64,000 nt of DNA from Aurantibrevibacter litoralis (GCF_034651555.1 NZ_JAYEEQ010000003.1:1-64000), one strand, 5' to 3'; counted from the first letter of the stretch, positions 50,890-60,116 are shown. A program made the numbers and translations. Notes: a model not told the origin generated them from the letters alone.

Positions 50890-52851
50890 TTAATCGCCTA
50901 GTGTAAAACTCACAGGGACAGTGGAGTTTGCGGGAGAAACCCTTACATAACCTTGCATTTCTTGATGTAATGCCGAACAGAAATCGGTACAATAAAATGG
51001 CCAAACGCCCACTTGTTTGGGTTCCCATAATAGGGTTTCTGTTTGTCCTGGCATTATGAGTATTTCGGAGGTTTGTGCACCAATTATAGCAAAGCCATGT
51101 GGCACATCGTAGTCCTGTTCCATATTGGTTACATGAAAATAAACCTTATCGCCTACTTTTATGCCTTCGATGTTATCCGGATTAAAATGGCTGCGCACCA
51201 TAGACATATACACATGCACTTCATTGCCATTCCGTTCTACACGAGCATTGGCATCAGACAATACGGCATAAGGGTGTTTGTTCTCGCTGAGTTTGTATAT
51301 TTTTTTGGAATTTTTCATTACAATATCAGCAGGGATGCCGGCGGCATAATGGGGTTCTCCAACCGTGGGAAAATCGAGTAATAATTCCATTTTATCACCA
51401 GATATATCGTACAATTGTGCCGATTGGGTAACCTCAGGCCCTGTAGGTAAATACCTGTCTTTGGTAATTTTATTCATGGCTACAAGGTATTTACCATGGG
51501 GTTTTCTGGAGTTACCGCCGGGAATCATTAAATGGCCTACAGAGTAATAACAAGGTTGCCTGTCTACCACTTCCCATGTACCTAGTTTCCATTTTACAAC
51601 TTCAGACGAAATGAAAAAAGTGGTATACGCATTTCCGACGCCGTCAAACTCGGTGTGTAATGGCCCAAGTCCGGGTTGACTCACCGTTCCGGCCAAAACA
51701 TCTTCAAATTTTAAAATCGGGATTCCATAGGCTTCACCATCAAATTTTTTACCTTCTATAGCAGCTAACATTTTAGTAAAGGAATGTACCGTTAAATCCG
51801 CAGAAAGTTTACCGCTTCCCACTATATACTCTCCCGATGGATCTACATCACAACCGTGTGGCGATTTAGGGGTGGGCAGAAAGAATACTGCGCCGGGTAC
51901 ATCCGTTGGATCTACCATGAGTACTTCCTTTTTCATGGTAGAAGTGGCCATTTGGGTACTTTCGTCGTACACGTTATGCGCATAGTTGGTGGGCATTTTA
52001 GTGCCACCTCCATTGTTGACGTATTCTTCAATCTTCTTCCAGTTTACGGCCGCAATAAAATCCTTGTCGTTTTGCGATGCATTCACTTCCAAAAGTGTGC
52101 TGGCTTCCTCCGTGTTGTAGGTGGTGAAGAAAAACCAACCGTGCGACTTACCTCTGCCTGGGTGGGTTATGTCATAATCAAATCCGGGCATTAATAATTG
52201 AAATTTAATGGCCATACCACCATCTTCCGGATCTACACTGATAAAGGTTAGTGTTCCTTTAAAATTTCCTTTGTAATCTTTAATAGGCATATCTTGTTGT
52301 GGCACGGGTACAGAAAAACGAGTTCCGGCCACCACATACTCCGAATTTTCGGTAACCATAGACGAACTATGATTCCCCGCACTATTCGGAATCTCAATAA
52401 TTTCCGTTGTCTCAAAAACGGTTAAATCTATCTTGGCAATTCTGGGCGTATTGTTGCCATTGATAAAGATGTACCTACCGTCTAATTCCCCATTCGTCTG
52501 AGAAATATCGGGGTGATGGGCGTCATCCCAAGGAATAAAACCATGAGAGGTATTCAACATAGGTTTGGTTTCCTCGTTATAGCCCCATGCTTTTTCGGCA
52601 TCCTGAGAAAACACTGGGATGACCTTGAACAATCTTCCTGATGGTAGCCCATACACGGAAAGTTGACCACTAAACCCTCCTGACATAAAGGCGTAGTATT
52701 CATCCAATTGACCCGGAGCCACATATACTCTTTCTGCAGCGTTAGAGGATAATGCCCCGCTGGAAGCACTGCCCTTACCTTGTGGACCACAAGCGGTAAA
52801 AACCAGCGAAAGTCCCATTAAGGCGTACATAATAAATGTATATTTTTTCAT
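50890..52851 (-). CDS. nosZ: nitrous oxide reductase, lipoprotein / clade II-like
   Basis: This 653-residue enzyme reduces N2O to N2. The N-terminal region has no twin-arginine signal; it is a Sec/lipoprotein signal MKKYTFIMYALMGLSLVFTAC with Cys21, which is the clade II (atypical) form. The propeller carries conserved His-rich blocks (DDAHHPDIS, SPHGCDVDPSGEYI) for CuZ. The C-terminal cupredoxin has the CuA motif FYCTDFCSALHQEM (CxxxCxxxHxxM). It is third in a nine-gene operon headed by a c-type cytochrome under an FNR-type box. Confidence 0.96.
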   Translation of the reverse strand: MKKYTFIMYALMGLSLVFTACGPQGKGSASSGALSSNAAERVYVAPGQLDEYYAFMSGGFSGQLSVYGLPSGRLFKVIPVFSQDAEKAWGYNEETKPMLNTSHGFIPWDDAHHPDISQTNGELDGRYIFINGNNTPRIAKIDLTVFETTEIIEIPNSAGNHSSSMVTENSEYVVAGTRFSVPVPQQDMPIKDYKGNFKGTLTFISVDPEDGGMAIKFQLLMPGFDYDITHPGRGKSHGWFFFTTYNTEEASTLLEVNASQNDKDFIAAVNWKKIEEYVNNGGGTKMPTNYAHNVYDESTQMATSTMKKEVLMVDPTDVPGAVFFLPTPKSPHGCDVDPSGEYIVGSGKLSADLTVHSFTKMLAAIEGKKFDGEAYGIPILKFEDVLAGTVSQPGLGPLHTEFDGVGNAYTTFFISSEVVKWKLGTWEVVDRQPCYYSVGHLMIPGGNSRKPHGKYLVAMNKITKDRYLPTGPEVTQSAQLYDISGDKMELLLDFPTVGEPHYAAGIPADIVMKNSKKIYKLSENKHPYAVLSDANARVERNGNEVHVYMSMVRSHFNPDNIEGIKVGDKVYFHVTNMEQDYDVPHGFAIIGAQTSEILIMPGQTETLLWEPKQVGVWPFYCTDFCSALHQEMQGYVRVSPANSTVPVSFTLGD

Positions 52852-52904
52852 TATTTTTTGGTGTTAAAAGTTATTTATTATTTAATTTCTATAGTGACTA
52901 TTGC

Positions 52905-53489
52905 TTATTCTAGAGGGGGTAACATCACCTTGTCTACCACGTGCACAATACCGTTTCCTGCCGGAATGCTCGCTAGGATTTTGGCATCGCCCACATAGAC
53001 ATCATCGCCTTTTACTTCTACAGCTACATTTTGATTGTTGGCTTGACCTAATTTTTTGAATTTTTTCAAAAAATCCTTGCTGTAATTTCCGGGTGTTACA
53101 TGGTATTTTAGAATATTTGCTAAAGCACCTTTGTTTTCAGGTTTCAACAAATCTTCTACCGTACCTTCGGGCAAGGCTTCAAAAGCAGCATTTGTAGGGG
53201 CAAAGACCATGAGTGGTCCGGCATTGACCAACGCATTTTCTAATTGGGCGGCTTGTACCGCTGCCACCAAGGTGCTGTGATCCGGTGAACCAATGGCAAT
53301 GTTGAGGACATTGGGAGTAGATTCATCATCTGTAATAAAAGCTTGTCCTTGCCTTGTACCGGTTTGGGTAGTGGTGGAAGACTCACTAGGGCTAGAAGAT
53401 GGTTTTGCTTCCTCTTTGCATTGATAGAAAAACAGAGCCAAGGCCACTAGAAGAAAAACGATCGATTTTAATTTTTTGGTTGTTTTCAT
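52905..53489 (-). CDS. fasciclin (FAS1) domain lipoprotein
   Basis: This 194-residue protein has a lipoprotein signal (ALFFYQCKEE) and one FAS1 domain: STLVAAVQAAQLENAL, VFAPTNAAFEALPEGTVEDLL, ILKYHVTPGNY, and the final IPAGNGIVHVVDKVMLPP. It lies between nosZ and the cytochrome c gene. FAS1 domains usually mediate adhesion; here it may hold redox partners together, which is inference. Confidence 0.92.
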   Translation of the reverse strand: MKTTKKLKSIVFLLVALALFFYQCKEEAKPSSSPSESSTTTQTGTRQGQAFITDDESTPNVLNIAIGSPDHSTLVAAVQAAQLENALVNAGPLMVFAPTNAAFEALPEGTVEDLLKPENKGALANILKYHVTPGNYSKDFLKKFKKLGQANNQNVAVEVKGDDVYVGDAKILASIPAGNGIVHVVDKVMLPPLE

Positions 53490-53508
53490 TTTACATCAGT
53501 TTAAGGTG

Positions 53509-54015
53509 TTATAAGGTTCTAAAATATTCTAATACCGCTCTTGCCTGCGCTTCGGTTAGGCCTTGTTGAGCCATTGGTGCACCATTAAATTCTTGTAACA
53601 GTGCTTTGGCCAAAGGATCCGTTTTTACCATTTCTTCGGGATTAAGAATCATATTCATTACCCATTCGGGGGTACGTCTTTTTAAGATGTCATTCGGTGC
53701 CGGGCCAATAAACTTTTTACCAATACGATGGCATGCGGTACACATTTGGTTATATACAGCTTCCCCCTCGGCTGCCATTGCGGGATCTATTTCTGCATTT
53801 AGGCTTACCGATGTAATAGGACCAACCCCTTTATTGACCAAATCAATGCTTTCGGAAGGTTTTACCATATTCGTAGCTGCCGATTCGGTGGGTTTTTCAG
53901 TCTTGCTTTTGGCACGTTCAATGCTAAATTCTTCGGTTTTCTTTTCGTCTTTGCCACCACAGGCCATAAGCAATACGGAAAATACGAGGACGACACTTTT
54001 AAATTTTAGGTTCAT
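53509..54015 (-). CDS. c-type cytochrome lipoprotein, first gene of the nos operon
   Basis: This 168-residue protein has a lipobox (SVLLMACGG), a low-complexity linker, and a class I cytochrome c domain with CTACHRIGKKFIGPAP and a Met ligand probably in APMAQQG. It is a likely electron donor to NosZ, as clade II nos clusters often carry such cytochromes. It starts 24 nt after the inferred transcript start. Confidence 0.9.
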   Translation of the reverse strand: MNLKFKSVVLVFSVLLMACGGKDEKKTEEFSIERAKSKTEKPTESAATNMVKPSESIDLVNKGVGPITSVSLNAEIDPAMAAEGEAVYNQMCTACHRIGKKFIGPAPNDILKRRTPEWVMNMILNPEEMVKTDPLAKALLQEFNGAPMAQQGLTEAQARAVLEYFRTL

Positions 54016-54042
54016 GGTTTTAGATTAAATGATTTAACGGAT

Positions 54043-54116
54043 CAAAAATAAAGGGCTAAACGCAGATATAATATGATTTTAGTCATATAAAAGATAAAAA
54101 CATCTTTTAATATTTG
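54043..54116. promoter_or_regulatory. bidirectional FNR-type promoter of nos operon and rrf2
   Basis: TGATTTTAGTCA (54074-54085) has a perfect TATTTTTG on the minus strand (54050 down to 54043) and AATATTTG on the plus strand (54109-54116, one mismatch), each 29.5 nt from the palindrome centre. The inferred leaders are 24 nt (cytochrome c) and 20 nt (rrf2). Confidence 0.8.
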
Positions 54117-54139
54117 CCCTTGAAAAAGAAGAAGATAAT

Positions 54140-54571
54140 ATGCTATCCAACACTACAAAATATGCGCTTAAAGCGGTACTCTATTTAGCGGTTCATTCTA
54201 GTGAAGATCATAAAATATTAGCGAAGGATATCAGTAAGCCTATCAACGTACCTCAAGCTTACATCGCAAAATTGTTACAGGAACTTTCCCGTCATCATGT
54301 AGTAACCTCTGCAAAAGGTCCCGGTGGTGGCTTTTATTTAAGTGCACAAAATAGGCGTACGCCCTTACTAACTATTGTAGGTATTTTAGATGGTGATAAG
54401 CGCTTAAATTCGTGCATGCTAAGTATACACGCGTGCAATGAAAACCATCCTTGTCCCTTGCACAAATTGGTGGGACAAACCAAACTGAATTTTATAAAAA
54501 ATTTGGAGGAGACCACTATTGCCGATCTTGTTGAGGATATAGCAGCCCAGCGTTCATTTTTACCCGTGTAA
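54140..54571 (+). CDS. Rrf2-family regulator, NsrR/IscR-like
   Basis: This 143-residue protein has the Rrf2 winged helix (TTKYALKAVLYLAVHSS, VPQAYIAKLLQELSRHHVV, GPGGGFYLS) and three cysteines, C92-x6-C99-x5-C105, which can hold an Fe-S cluster as in NsrR (NO sensor) and IscR. It is divergent from the nos operon and shares its FNR-type box. It probably senses NO or iron-sulfur status and controls these genes. The exact ligand is unknown. Confidence 0.9.
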   Translation: MLSNTTKYALKAVLYLAVHSSEDHKILAKDISKPINVPQAYIAKLLQELSRHHVVTSAKGPGGGFYLSAQNRRTPLLTIVGILDGDKRLNSCMLSIHACNENHPCPLHKLVGQTKLNFIKNLEETTIADLVEDIAAQRSFLPV

Positions 54572-54578
54572 TGGACAG

Positions 54579-54610
54579 CAAAAAGCCACCCAAAGTTTCC
54601 TTTGGATGGC
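54579..54610 (-). terminator. terminator of the copper-receptor operon
   Basis: GCCACCCAAAG (54585-54595) pairs with CTTTGGATGGC (54600-54610). On the minus strand the hairpin is followed by five T (54584 down to 54580), just after the stop of the gene at 54637. It lies between converging genes. Confidence 0.75.
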
Positions 54611-54636
54611 CAGCACTAAAACTACCTGAATACCGA

Positions 54637-55542
54637 TTAAAACTCGATTTCGAAAAACAAACTACTCTCCAAATGATCTTCGGTAAGGACTTCCCCTTTA
54701 AGGAGCTCACCAGCTTCGTTTACTACAGTTAAATTGAGCTTCCAATACCCCGTCATAGTAAGCGCGAGTTTGCCTGCATATCCTTGGGTTTTGGCATCAT
54801 AACTTAAATCTACATTATTAGGAGAACTATGGTTGCCCATGCCGGGCATACGAGGATCTAGCGTTATCGTGTAATTTTCTACTACAGGAAAGTGCATCAT
54901 GTTCTCCATTTTAAAAAGCAGAGCCGTGATGTCGTTTACAGCGATCTGGGGTGCTTTTGGCCCCGTCATTGCCAGCACATAACGGGTTTCATCGGCACCC
55001 ATAAATACACTTACCTTTTGTTTTTCATCTACGGGCAACATTACGTTTATGACTTTAGAAGCACTATACTCTTGTCCGTTTACGGTATAATTTACGGTAA
55101 GATCCCAAAATTCGTCCGTATTCCCGGGCATTTGAAAAACGATATACCCTTTGGATATGGTTTCAACCTCTGTGATAGCCAAATCCGAATAGGGACAGGA
55201 GTGATTCATTTGCATCATGTGCATCATCGGCTGCCAAGTGATTTGAGATTGCGCTAGGTAAGTTCCTTGAGTTACATCTTTGACACGAACATAAAGTTCG
55301 TTATAACCTACAGTAAAATTTTGGTTTTCCGAGTAAACCTCTATGGCATGTGCCTCCGAATCTATAGTGGTTACCAACTTAAAATCGGCCAAAGGATCTG
55401 GGGCAATAGTGTCGGGAACTTCGTTATCTGAGCTACAGGAAAGAATGCCGCCAGATACGATAAAAGGAATAATGATAAATCGTATGTTTTTACAGATTAA
55501 TTTAAAGAGCGTAATTTTTGATAAAGGGTTTATGTTTTTCAT
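54637..55542 (-). CDS. Met/His-rich YtkA-like lipoprotein
   Basis: This 301-residue protein has a lipoprotein signal (IVSGGILSCSS). It has a possible metal-binding stretch, WQPMMHMMQMNHSCPYSD, near residue 105, and two beta-sandwich repeats; the second ends MTGYWKLNLTVVNEAG, the pattern of YtkA-like domains. It is last in the operon with an OprC-like copper receptor and a Cys-rich small protein. A copper-binding surface or periplasmic role is likely but unproven. Confidence 0.75.
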   Translation of the reverse strand: MKNINPLSKITLFKLICKNIRFIIIPFIVSGGILSCSSDNEVPDTIAPDPLADFKLVTTIDSEAHAIEVYSENQNFTVGYNELYVRVKDVTQGTYLAQSQITWQPMMHMMQMNHSCPYSDLAITEVETISKGYIVFQMPGNTDEFWDLTVNYTVNGQEYSASKVINVMLPVDEKQKVSVFMGADETRYVLAMTGPKAPQIAVNDITALLFKMENMMHFPVVENYTITLDPRMPGMGNHSSPNNVDLSYDAKTQGYAGKLALTMTGYWKLNLTVVNEAGELLKGEVLTEDHLESSLFFEIEF

Positions 55543-55586
55543 GAGATATGTTATTTAATATTATTGTTATAGTTATATGTATTAGA

Positions 55587-57653
55587 TTATTGAAAGTGAT
55601 AGGCGAGTGTTACAAAAAAATTACGTCCCATACGTGGAATGTTTTTCCAGTCGGTATAGGTGGAATAATAGGTGTCTAATATATTTTCCGCACCTAATTT
55701 TGTAAATACTAAGCCATGATTTAGTTTAAAATCCTTTCCGAGATAGACAGAAAATACTCGGTATGCCAGCGTCTGATCTTCCCCAAAATCCGGATTAAAA
55801 TGTACTTGTTTGCCCGCACCGTTCATTGTTGCTCCGGCCGAAAAATCTTGAGTACGGTAGTGTACATCAAGGGTATATGTCAATGGACTTATAAAGGGAA
55901 GATTCCTGTTTTCATCATCTTTACCGCGATGGTAAGAAACCAATGCCTTTAACGACCATGCTGCGCTTGGTTTATACTCCGTATTAAACGACATAGTTGC
56001 CAATTGTGCATCATTGAGGTTTTTGTACATTTTAACACCTTGGGCACCAATGGTCATGGCACTTAATCCGGAATGTACCTCGCCAATAATATAATTAGGC
56101 ATTCTAAAAATGGAACCATCCAAGCTTGCTTTTACGTTAGACTTTTCTAAGGTGATTTTGAGGTTACCTTCTATGGACTGTTCGTTTTTTAGATTCGGAT
56201 TACCAATGTAGTCGTGGTTATCAAAGCTGTTAAACAAATAAAATCCAAAGGCTTCAGACACCGAAGGTGCACGATCCCCATAGGAAATGCCTGTTTGAAT
56301 ACGGATAGGGTACAGGTCACGATTCCATTGTACTGCCACGCTTTTTAGAAACCGATGCTGGGTATCTGTCATATTCGGATTAAAAATACGCAGGCTGTTA
56401 AACCCCATCTCGTCGGCTATCCTAGCATTTTGAAGAGCCATTCTTGCGTATACTTTTAAGGTTCCAAGGGGCAATTTTAAGGTGTCTTCCCCATAAAGTC
56501 CGACATTTACGCTATGCACATCGGGCCAAGTAAGCATAAACATTTCTTTTTCATTGGGGTTTTGGGGATACATGGTCATTTCTGCCAAAGATTGGTTATA
56601 AAATCCATCCCATTTCACCAAAAAATGATGTAACCCCACTTTGGCAGCTGCTTCGGAGAGAAATCCAAACGTAGTGCTCCACCCGGGCATGTCCATCCGA
56701 ATAGGCACATCTGGGCGCTTAGAATCGTCCATAATATGGGTAACCTTATTAAAGTAGATTTTACTGCTCCAGTTTTTCAATGGCCCTAGTGTTTCCTGAT
56801 CAAAACTTAGCGATGTTATAAAAGCTCTTGCTAAGGAAACATCCATTGTAAGGGCAGGATATCCTATATCTCGGGCTTCATCAAAGATGATGGTGCCATA
56901 CAAAGCCTTACCTTCTTGAAACTTGTAGCCTATGTGAGTAGCAATGTTATACTTTTCAAATTGAGAAAAGGCTACCTCCTCACCTCCGCCGGCAATATAA
57001 TTCGCTGCTTTTCGGAACATAATATCATTGTCTACAAAAAATGAGGCATTAGAGTAATTGGCATTGGCTCCAATAATGCGCTGTTGATTATTGCTTTCAA
57101 ACCCGTTTTCTAAGCGAGCACTAAAACCTGTTTCGGAAAAGTTACTTTTGTCTATTTCCAAATCTATGGCTCCGCCGATAGTAGTGCCATATTTGGCACC
57201 CTGCTGTCCGGAGGCTACATGCGCTTCGGCAAGATTAGAAACATCCACATAAGACGTAATAGGATCCATTTTGTCGGTACAGGCTCCAAAAATGCGCATC
57301 CCGTCAATGGTTATGGAGAGACGCTCCGAAGCCATATTGTTTAACGTAGGTTCCCATGCATAAGCGCCCCTTTTTATCATTTGCACTTTTTGAGCCGATT
57401 CCAAATAGGCGTCTATAGATGAAAGTGATTTCGATTTTTTGTGATACTCCAAGGCACTCTTCGAGGAAATCACAATAACTTCATCCAAATTAATGGTTAA
57501 AATGGAGTCTTGTTGAAAGATTAAAAGTGGGTCTTGGGTAAATCCCTTAAATGAGACCCAAAAAATTAGTAAGACCGTACAGAGACCTTGCCCCATAGAG
57601 CCTGTCGCTATCCGCACGTTGGTTGCGAATGGCGTACTCCTAAAAGTGTTCAT
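55587..57653 (-). CDS. TonB-dependent copper receptor, OprC/NosA-like
   Basis: This 688-residue outer-membrane receptor has a plug domain (ITIDGMRIFGACTDKMDP, GAKYGTTIGGAIDLE) and a 22-strand barrel ending in the aromatic C-terminus TLAYHFQ. Cys125 and Met129 form CxxxM, and His306-x-Met308 form HxM. In Pseudomonas OprC the copper site is CxxxM plus HxM 180 residues later; here the distance is 181. This strongly suggests copper import, which NosZ and cbb3 oxidase both need. It is in an FNR-type-controlled operon next to nos. Confidence 0.85.
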   Translation of the reverse strand: MNTFRSTPFATNVRIATGSMGQGLCTVLLIFWVSFKGFTQDPLLIFQQDSILTINLDEVIVISSKSALEYHKKSKSLSSIDAYLESAQKVQMIKRGAYAWEPTLNNMASERLSITIDGMRIFGACTDKMDPITSYVDVSNLAEAHVASGQQGAKYGTTIGGAIDLEIDKSNFSETGFSARLENGFESNNQQRIIGANANYSNASFFVDNDIMFRKAANYIAGGGEEVAFSQFEKYNIATHIGYKFQEGKALYGTIIFDEARDIGYPALTMDVSLARAFITSLSFDQETLGPLKNWSSKIYFNKVTHIMDDSKRPDVPIRMDMPGWSTTFGFLSEAAAKVGLHHFLVKWDGFYNQSLAEMTMYPQNPNEKEMFMLTWPDVHSVNVGLYGEDTLKLPLGTLKVYARMALQNARIADEMGFNSLRIFNPNMTDTQHRFLKSVAVQWNRDLYPIRIQTGISYGDRAPSVSEAFGFYLFNSFDNHDYIGNPNLKNEQSIEGNLKITLEKSNVKASLDGSIFRMPNYIIGEVHSGLSAMTIGAQGVKMYKNLNDAQLATMSFNTEYKPSAAWSLKALVSYHRGKDDENRNLPFISPLTYTLDVHYRTQDFSAGATMNGAGKQVHFNPDFGEDQTLAYRVFSVYLGKDFKLNHGLVFTKLGAENILDTYYSTYTDWKNIPRMGRNFFVTLAYHFQ

Positions 57654-57744
57654 TTGCTATGTTTTAGATAATTCGTATTGTGTGAGGTGAACGCCGCTAA
57701 AATGAACCATAGCGGTTCTAAATGCAATTGCGTTCAAGATTAAA

Positions 57745-58122
57745 TTATCCTAGTTCCGGTGGTTGGGCGATATCTGAGGTAAATAAAAAAGTTAATACGT
57801 TTTGGGTCGTTTTAAAATGATGTACTACCTTAGCATCAATAGTATTTTTGAATAAAAATGGCGCTGGGAACCATACTACCCAATGAAGTTCTAATTCGTT
57901 TTTGGTTTGATTTTTTTCAAAAGGATTATCGTGGGCACCTTCCGACGCCTGTGCTAGTTTTTTCATCAGATAACACTTGCCATCGCATTGCAACTTCGCA
58001 TTGTCTTTATTCTCGCAAAGCACATTTACGATGTAATCAAAGTTTACGATATACTCCGCAATGGGCCAAAACGGCTTAGCAAGCAGTAAAAGGAGTACCC
58101 CAAAAATTCCAATGTTTTTCAC
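57745..58122 (-). CDS. small Cys-containing membrane/exported protein
   Basis: This 125-residue protein has an N-terminal hydrophobic segment (IFGVLLLLLAKPFWPIAEYIV) and a cysteine-rich middle part, LCENKDNAKLQCDGKCYLM. It is the first gene of the copper-receptor operon. Its ATG at 58122 nearly coincides with the predicted transcript start (about 58123), so the mRNA may be leaderless. Function unknown; the cysteines suggest copper binding. Confidence 0.75.
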   Translation of the reverse strand: MKNIGIFGVLLLLLAKPFWPIAEYIVNFDYIVNVLCENKDNAKLQCDGKCYLMKKLAQASEGAHDNPFEKNQTKNELELHWVVWFPAPFLFKNTIDAKVVHHFKTTQNVLTFLFTSDIAQPPELG

Positions 58123-58126
58123 GAAG

Positions 58127-58169
58127 CCAAATTAGCACCGGTACGAATAAAACAATATGATTTTTATCA
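58127..58169 (-). promoter_or_regulatory. FNR-type box and -7 element of the copper-receptor operon
   Basis: TGATTTTTATCA (58158-58169) is centred 29.5 nt from the first base of TAATTTGG on the minus strand (58134 down to 58127, one mismatch). The box sequence is identical to the one at hsp20. Confidence 0.7.
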
Positions 58170-58200
58170 TAAAATTCGAAAGTTTATAGGTTGAAATCAG

Positions 58201-58580
58201 CACCGAACAACGATTAGATGATTTGTTAATTTGTTGATTTGTTGATTTGAAAATATAACAATGAACCAATTTACGATCAACGATCAACGAACAACGATTT
58301 GTTGATTTGAAAATGTAATAATGAAACAATTTACGATCAACGCTCAACCAACAACGAACAACGATTTGTTGATTTGTTAATTTGTTGATTTGAAAATGTA
58401 ATAATGAAACAATTTACGATCAACGCTCAACCAACAACGAACAACGAACAACGATCAACAAACAACGATTTGATGATTTGTTAATTTGTTGATTTGAAAA
58501 TGTAATAATGAAACAATTTGCGAACAACGAGCAACGATCAACAAACAACGAACAACGAACAACGATCAACCAACAACCAA
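58201..58580. repeat. array of short repeat words, second locus
   Basis: The words GATTTGTTGATTTG, AAAATGTAATAATGAAACAA and CGATCAACGAACAACGA recur with small changes. They match the array at 40731-40998. About 590 bp (58123-58715) hold no gene; the array fills most of it. Confidence 0.8.
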
Positions 58581-58715
58581 TCGGGCTTTTTTTAATTTCT
58601 GACCTAGTTGATTTTTTTTTTTGATATAAGTATGATGAGAAATTCGTAGTTGAGTTTTGCGAGCTGCCACTTAAAATGGTATATTCAACAGGTTTTTATT
58701 CAAATCAAACAACTA

Positions 58716-60116
58716 ATGAAGAAACAGAATAATCAAGCTTCCCGCAGAACCTTTTTGAAAAATGCGGCATTGGGTTCGGCTGCCGTAACAGCAGCGCCCT
58801 ATGTATTGGCCACATCCTACGAGCAAACCTTATGGCTCAAAAGAGATTATATTTTGCCCCGTTTTTCACTAAACGACCACATCCAAATAGCCCTTATTGG
58901 CAGCGGTATTCAGGGCATTTACGACACCAATGCGGCCTTAAAGGTTGCGGGCGTAAAACTTGTTGCGGTGTGCGATTTGTATTCCGGGCGACTGGATCGC
59001 GCCAAGGAGCTTTGGGGATCCGATTTGTTTACTACACGGGATTATAGGGAAATATTATCCCGCCCCGATATCGATGCGGTTATTGTAGCCACACCTGATC
59101 ATTGGCATAAGAAAATAACGATTGATGCCCTTAAAGCAGGGAAAGCAGTGTATTGTGAAAAACCAATGATACAGCGATTTGAAGAGGGGCACGAAATTAT
59201 AAAAGCGCAACAAGAAACCGGAAAAATTTGCCAGGTAGGGAGTCAGACTATGGCTTCTCTGGGGAATGAAAAGGCAAAACAACTCTATGAAGAAGGGGCA
59301 ATAGGAGAGATGGTTATGCTGGATATGTACAATGACCGCTATTCTGCTGAAGGTGCTTGGCAATACCCGATTCCACCGGATGCCAATCCGGATACGATAG
59401 ATTTTGATACTTTTTTGGGGAATGCTCCAAAAACGGCGTACGATCCCATTCGTTTTTTCCGATGGCGCAATTATAAGGATTATGGCACAGGGGTGGCAGG
59501 AGATTTGTTTGTGCATGCTTTTTCTACCTTAAATTTTATTTTGAGTTCTAAAGGCCCTAATCGAGCACTATCTACGGGAGGTCTTCGCTATTGGAAAGAC
59601 GGCAGGGATGTGCCCGATGTAACCCTTACCTTTTACGATTATCCCAAGACGGATACCCATGCTGCGTTTAATGCGTCATTTCGGGTAAATTTTATTGCCG
59701 GATCCGGTGATGGGGGCGGTTTCCGACTTGTGGGAACTGAAGGGGTTATGGAAGTGGGCTCACAGACGGTAAAACTAAGTCGCTCTAAATTGGGGATGAT
59801 TCCGGGTGGGTATTCCATGAATGCCTACACAGAAGCCAATCAGCAAAAAATGAAGACCGAATACGCGCTTAAGCATCCGCCGGAACGAAAATCTTCCCTC
59901 CATCTTGGTGAAACCATCTGGCGGGCACCTGAAGATTATAAAGGCGGCCATTATGATCATTTTTACAATTTTTTTCAAGGGATACGAGGAGAAAATACGG
60001 TAGTGCAAGACGCTACTTTTGGCTTGCGAGCGGCCGGAGCTGCGTTGTTGGCCAATGAAAGTTACGCTCAAGGACAACCCGTACGTTGGAATCCGGAGAC
60101 GATGCGATTGGTGTAA
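58716..60116 (+). CDS. Gfo/Idh/MocA-family oxidoreductase with Tat signal
   Basis: From ATG 58716 the protein is 466 residues. It starts with a twin-arginine signal (ASRRTFLKNAALGSAAVTAAP), then a Rossmann domain with IALIGSGIQGIYDT and the substrate-domain motif YCEKPMI. The family oxidises or reduces sugars and inositols with NAD(P). Export by Tat is typical for the Bacteroidota branch. The open frame extends 22 codons upstream, without a signal-like sequence. Substrate unknown. Confidence 0.9.
   Translation: MKKQNNQASRRTFLKNAALGSAAVTAAPYVLATSYEQTLWLKRDYILPRFSLNDHIQIALIGSGIQGIYDTNAALKVAGVKLVAVCDLYSGRLDRAKELWGSDLFTTRDYREILSRPDIDAVIVATPDHWHKKITIDALKAGKAVYCEKPMIQRFEEGHEIIKAQQETGKICQVGSQTMASLGNEKAKQLYEEGAIGEMVMLDMYNDRYSAEGAWQYPIPPDANPDTIDFDTFLGNAPKTAYDPIRFFRWRNYKDYGTGVAGDLFVHAFSTLNFILSSKGPNRALSTGGLRYWKDGRDVPDVTLTFYDYPKTDTHAAFNASFRVNFIAGSGDGGGFRLVGTEGVMEVGSQTVKLSRSKLGMIPGGYSMNAYTEANQQKMKTEYALKHPPERKSSLHLGETIWRAPEDYKGGHYDHFYNFFQGIRGENTVVQDATFGLRAAGAALLANESYAQGQPVRWNPETMRLV

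Noticed and set aside
40731..58580. CRISPR arrays
   Set aside because: The repeated words have no constant repeat-spacer period and no cas genes are nearby.
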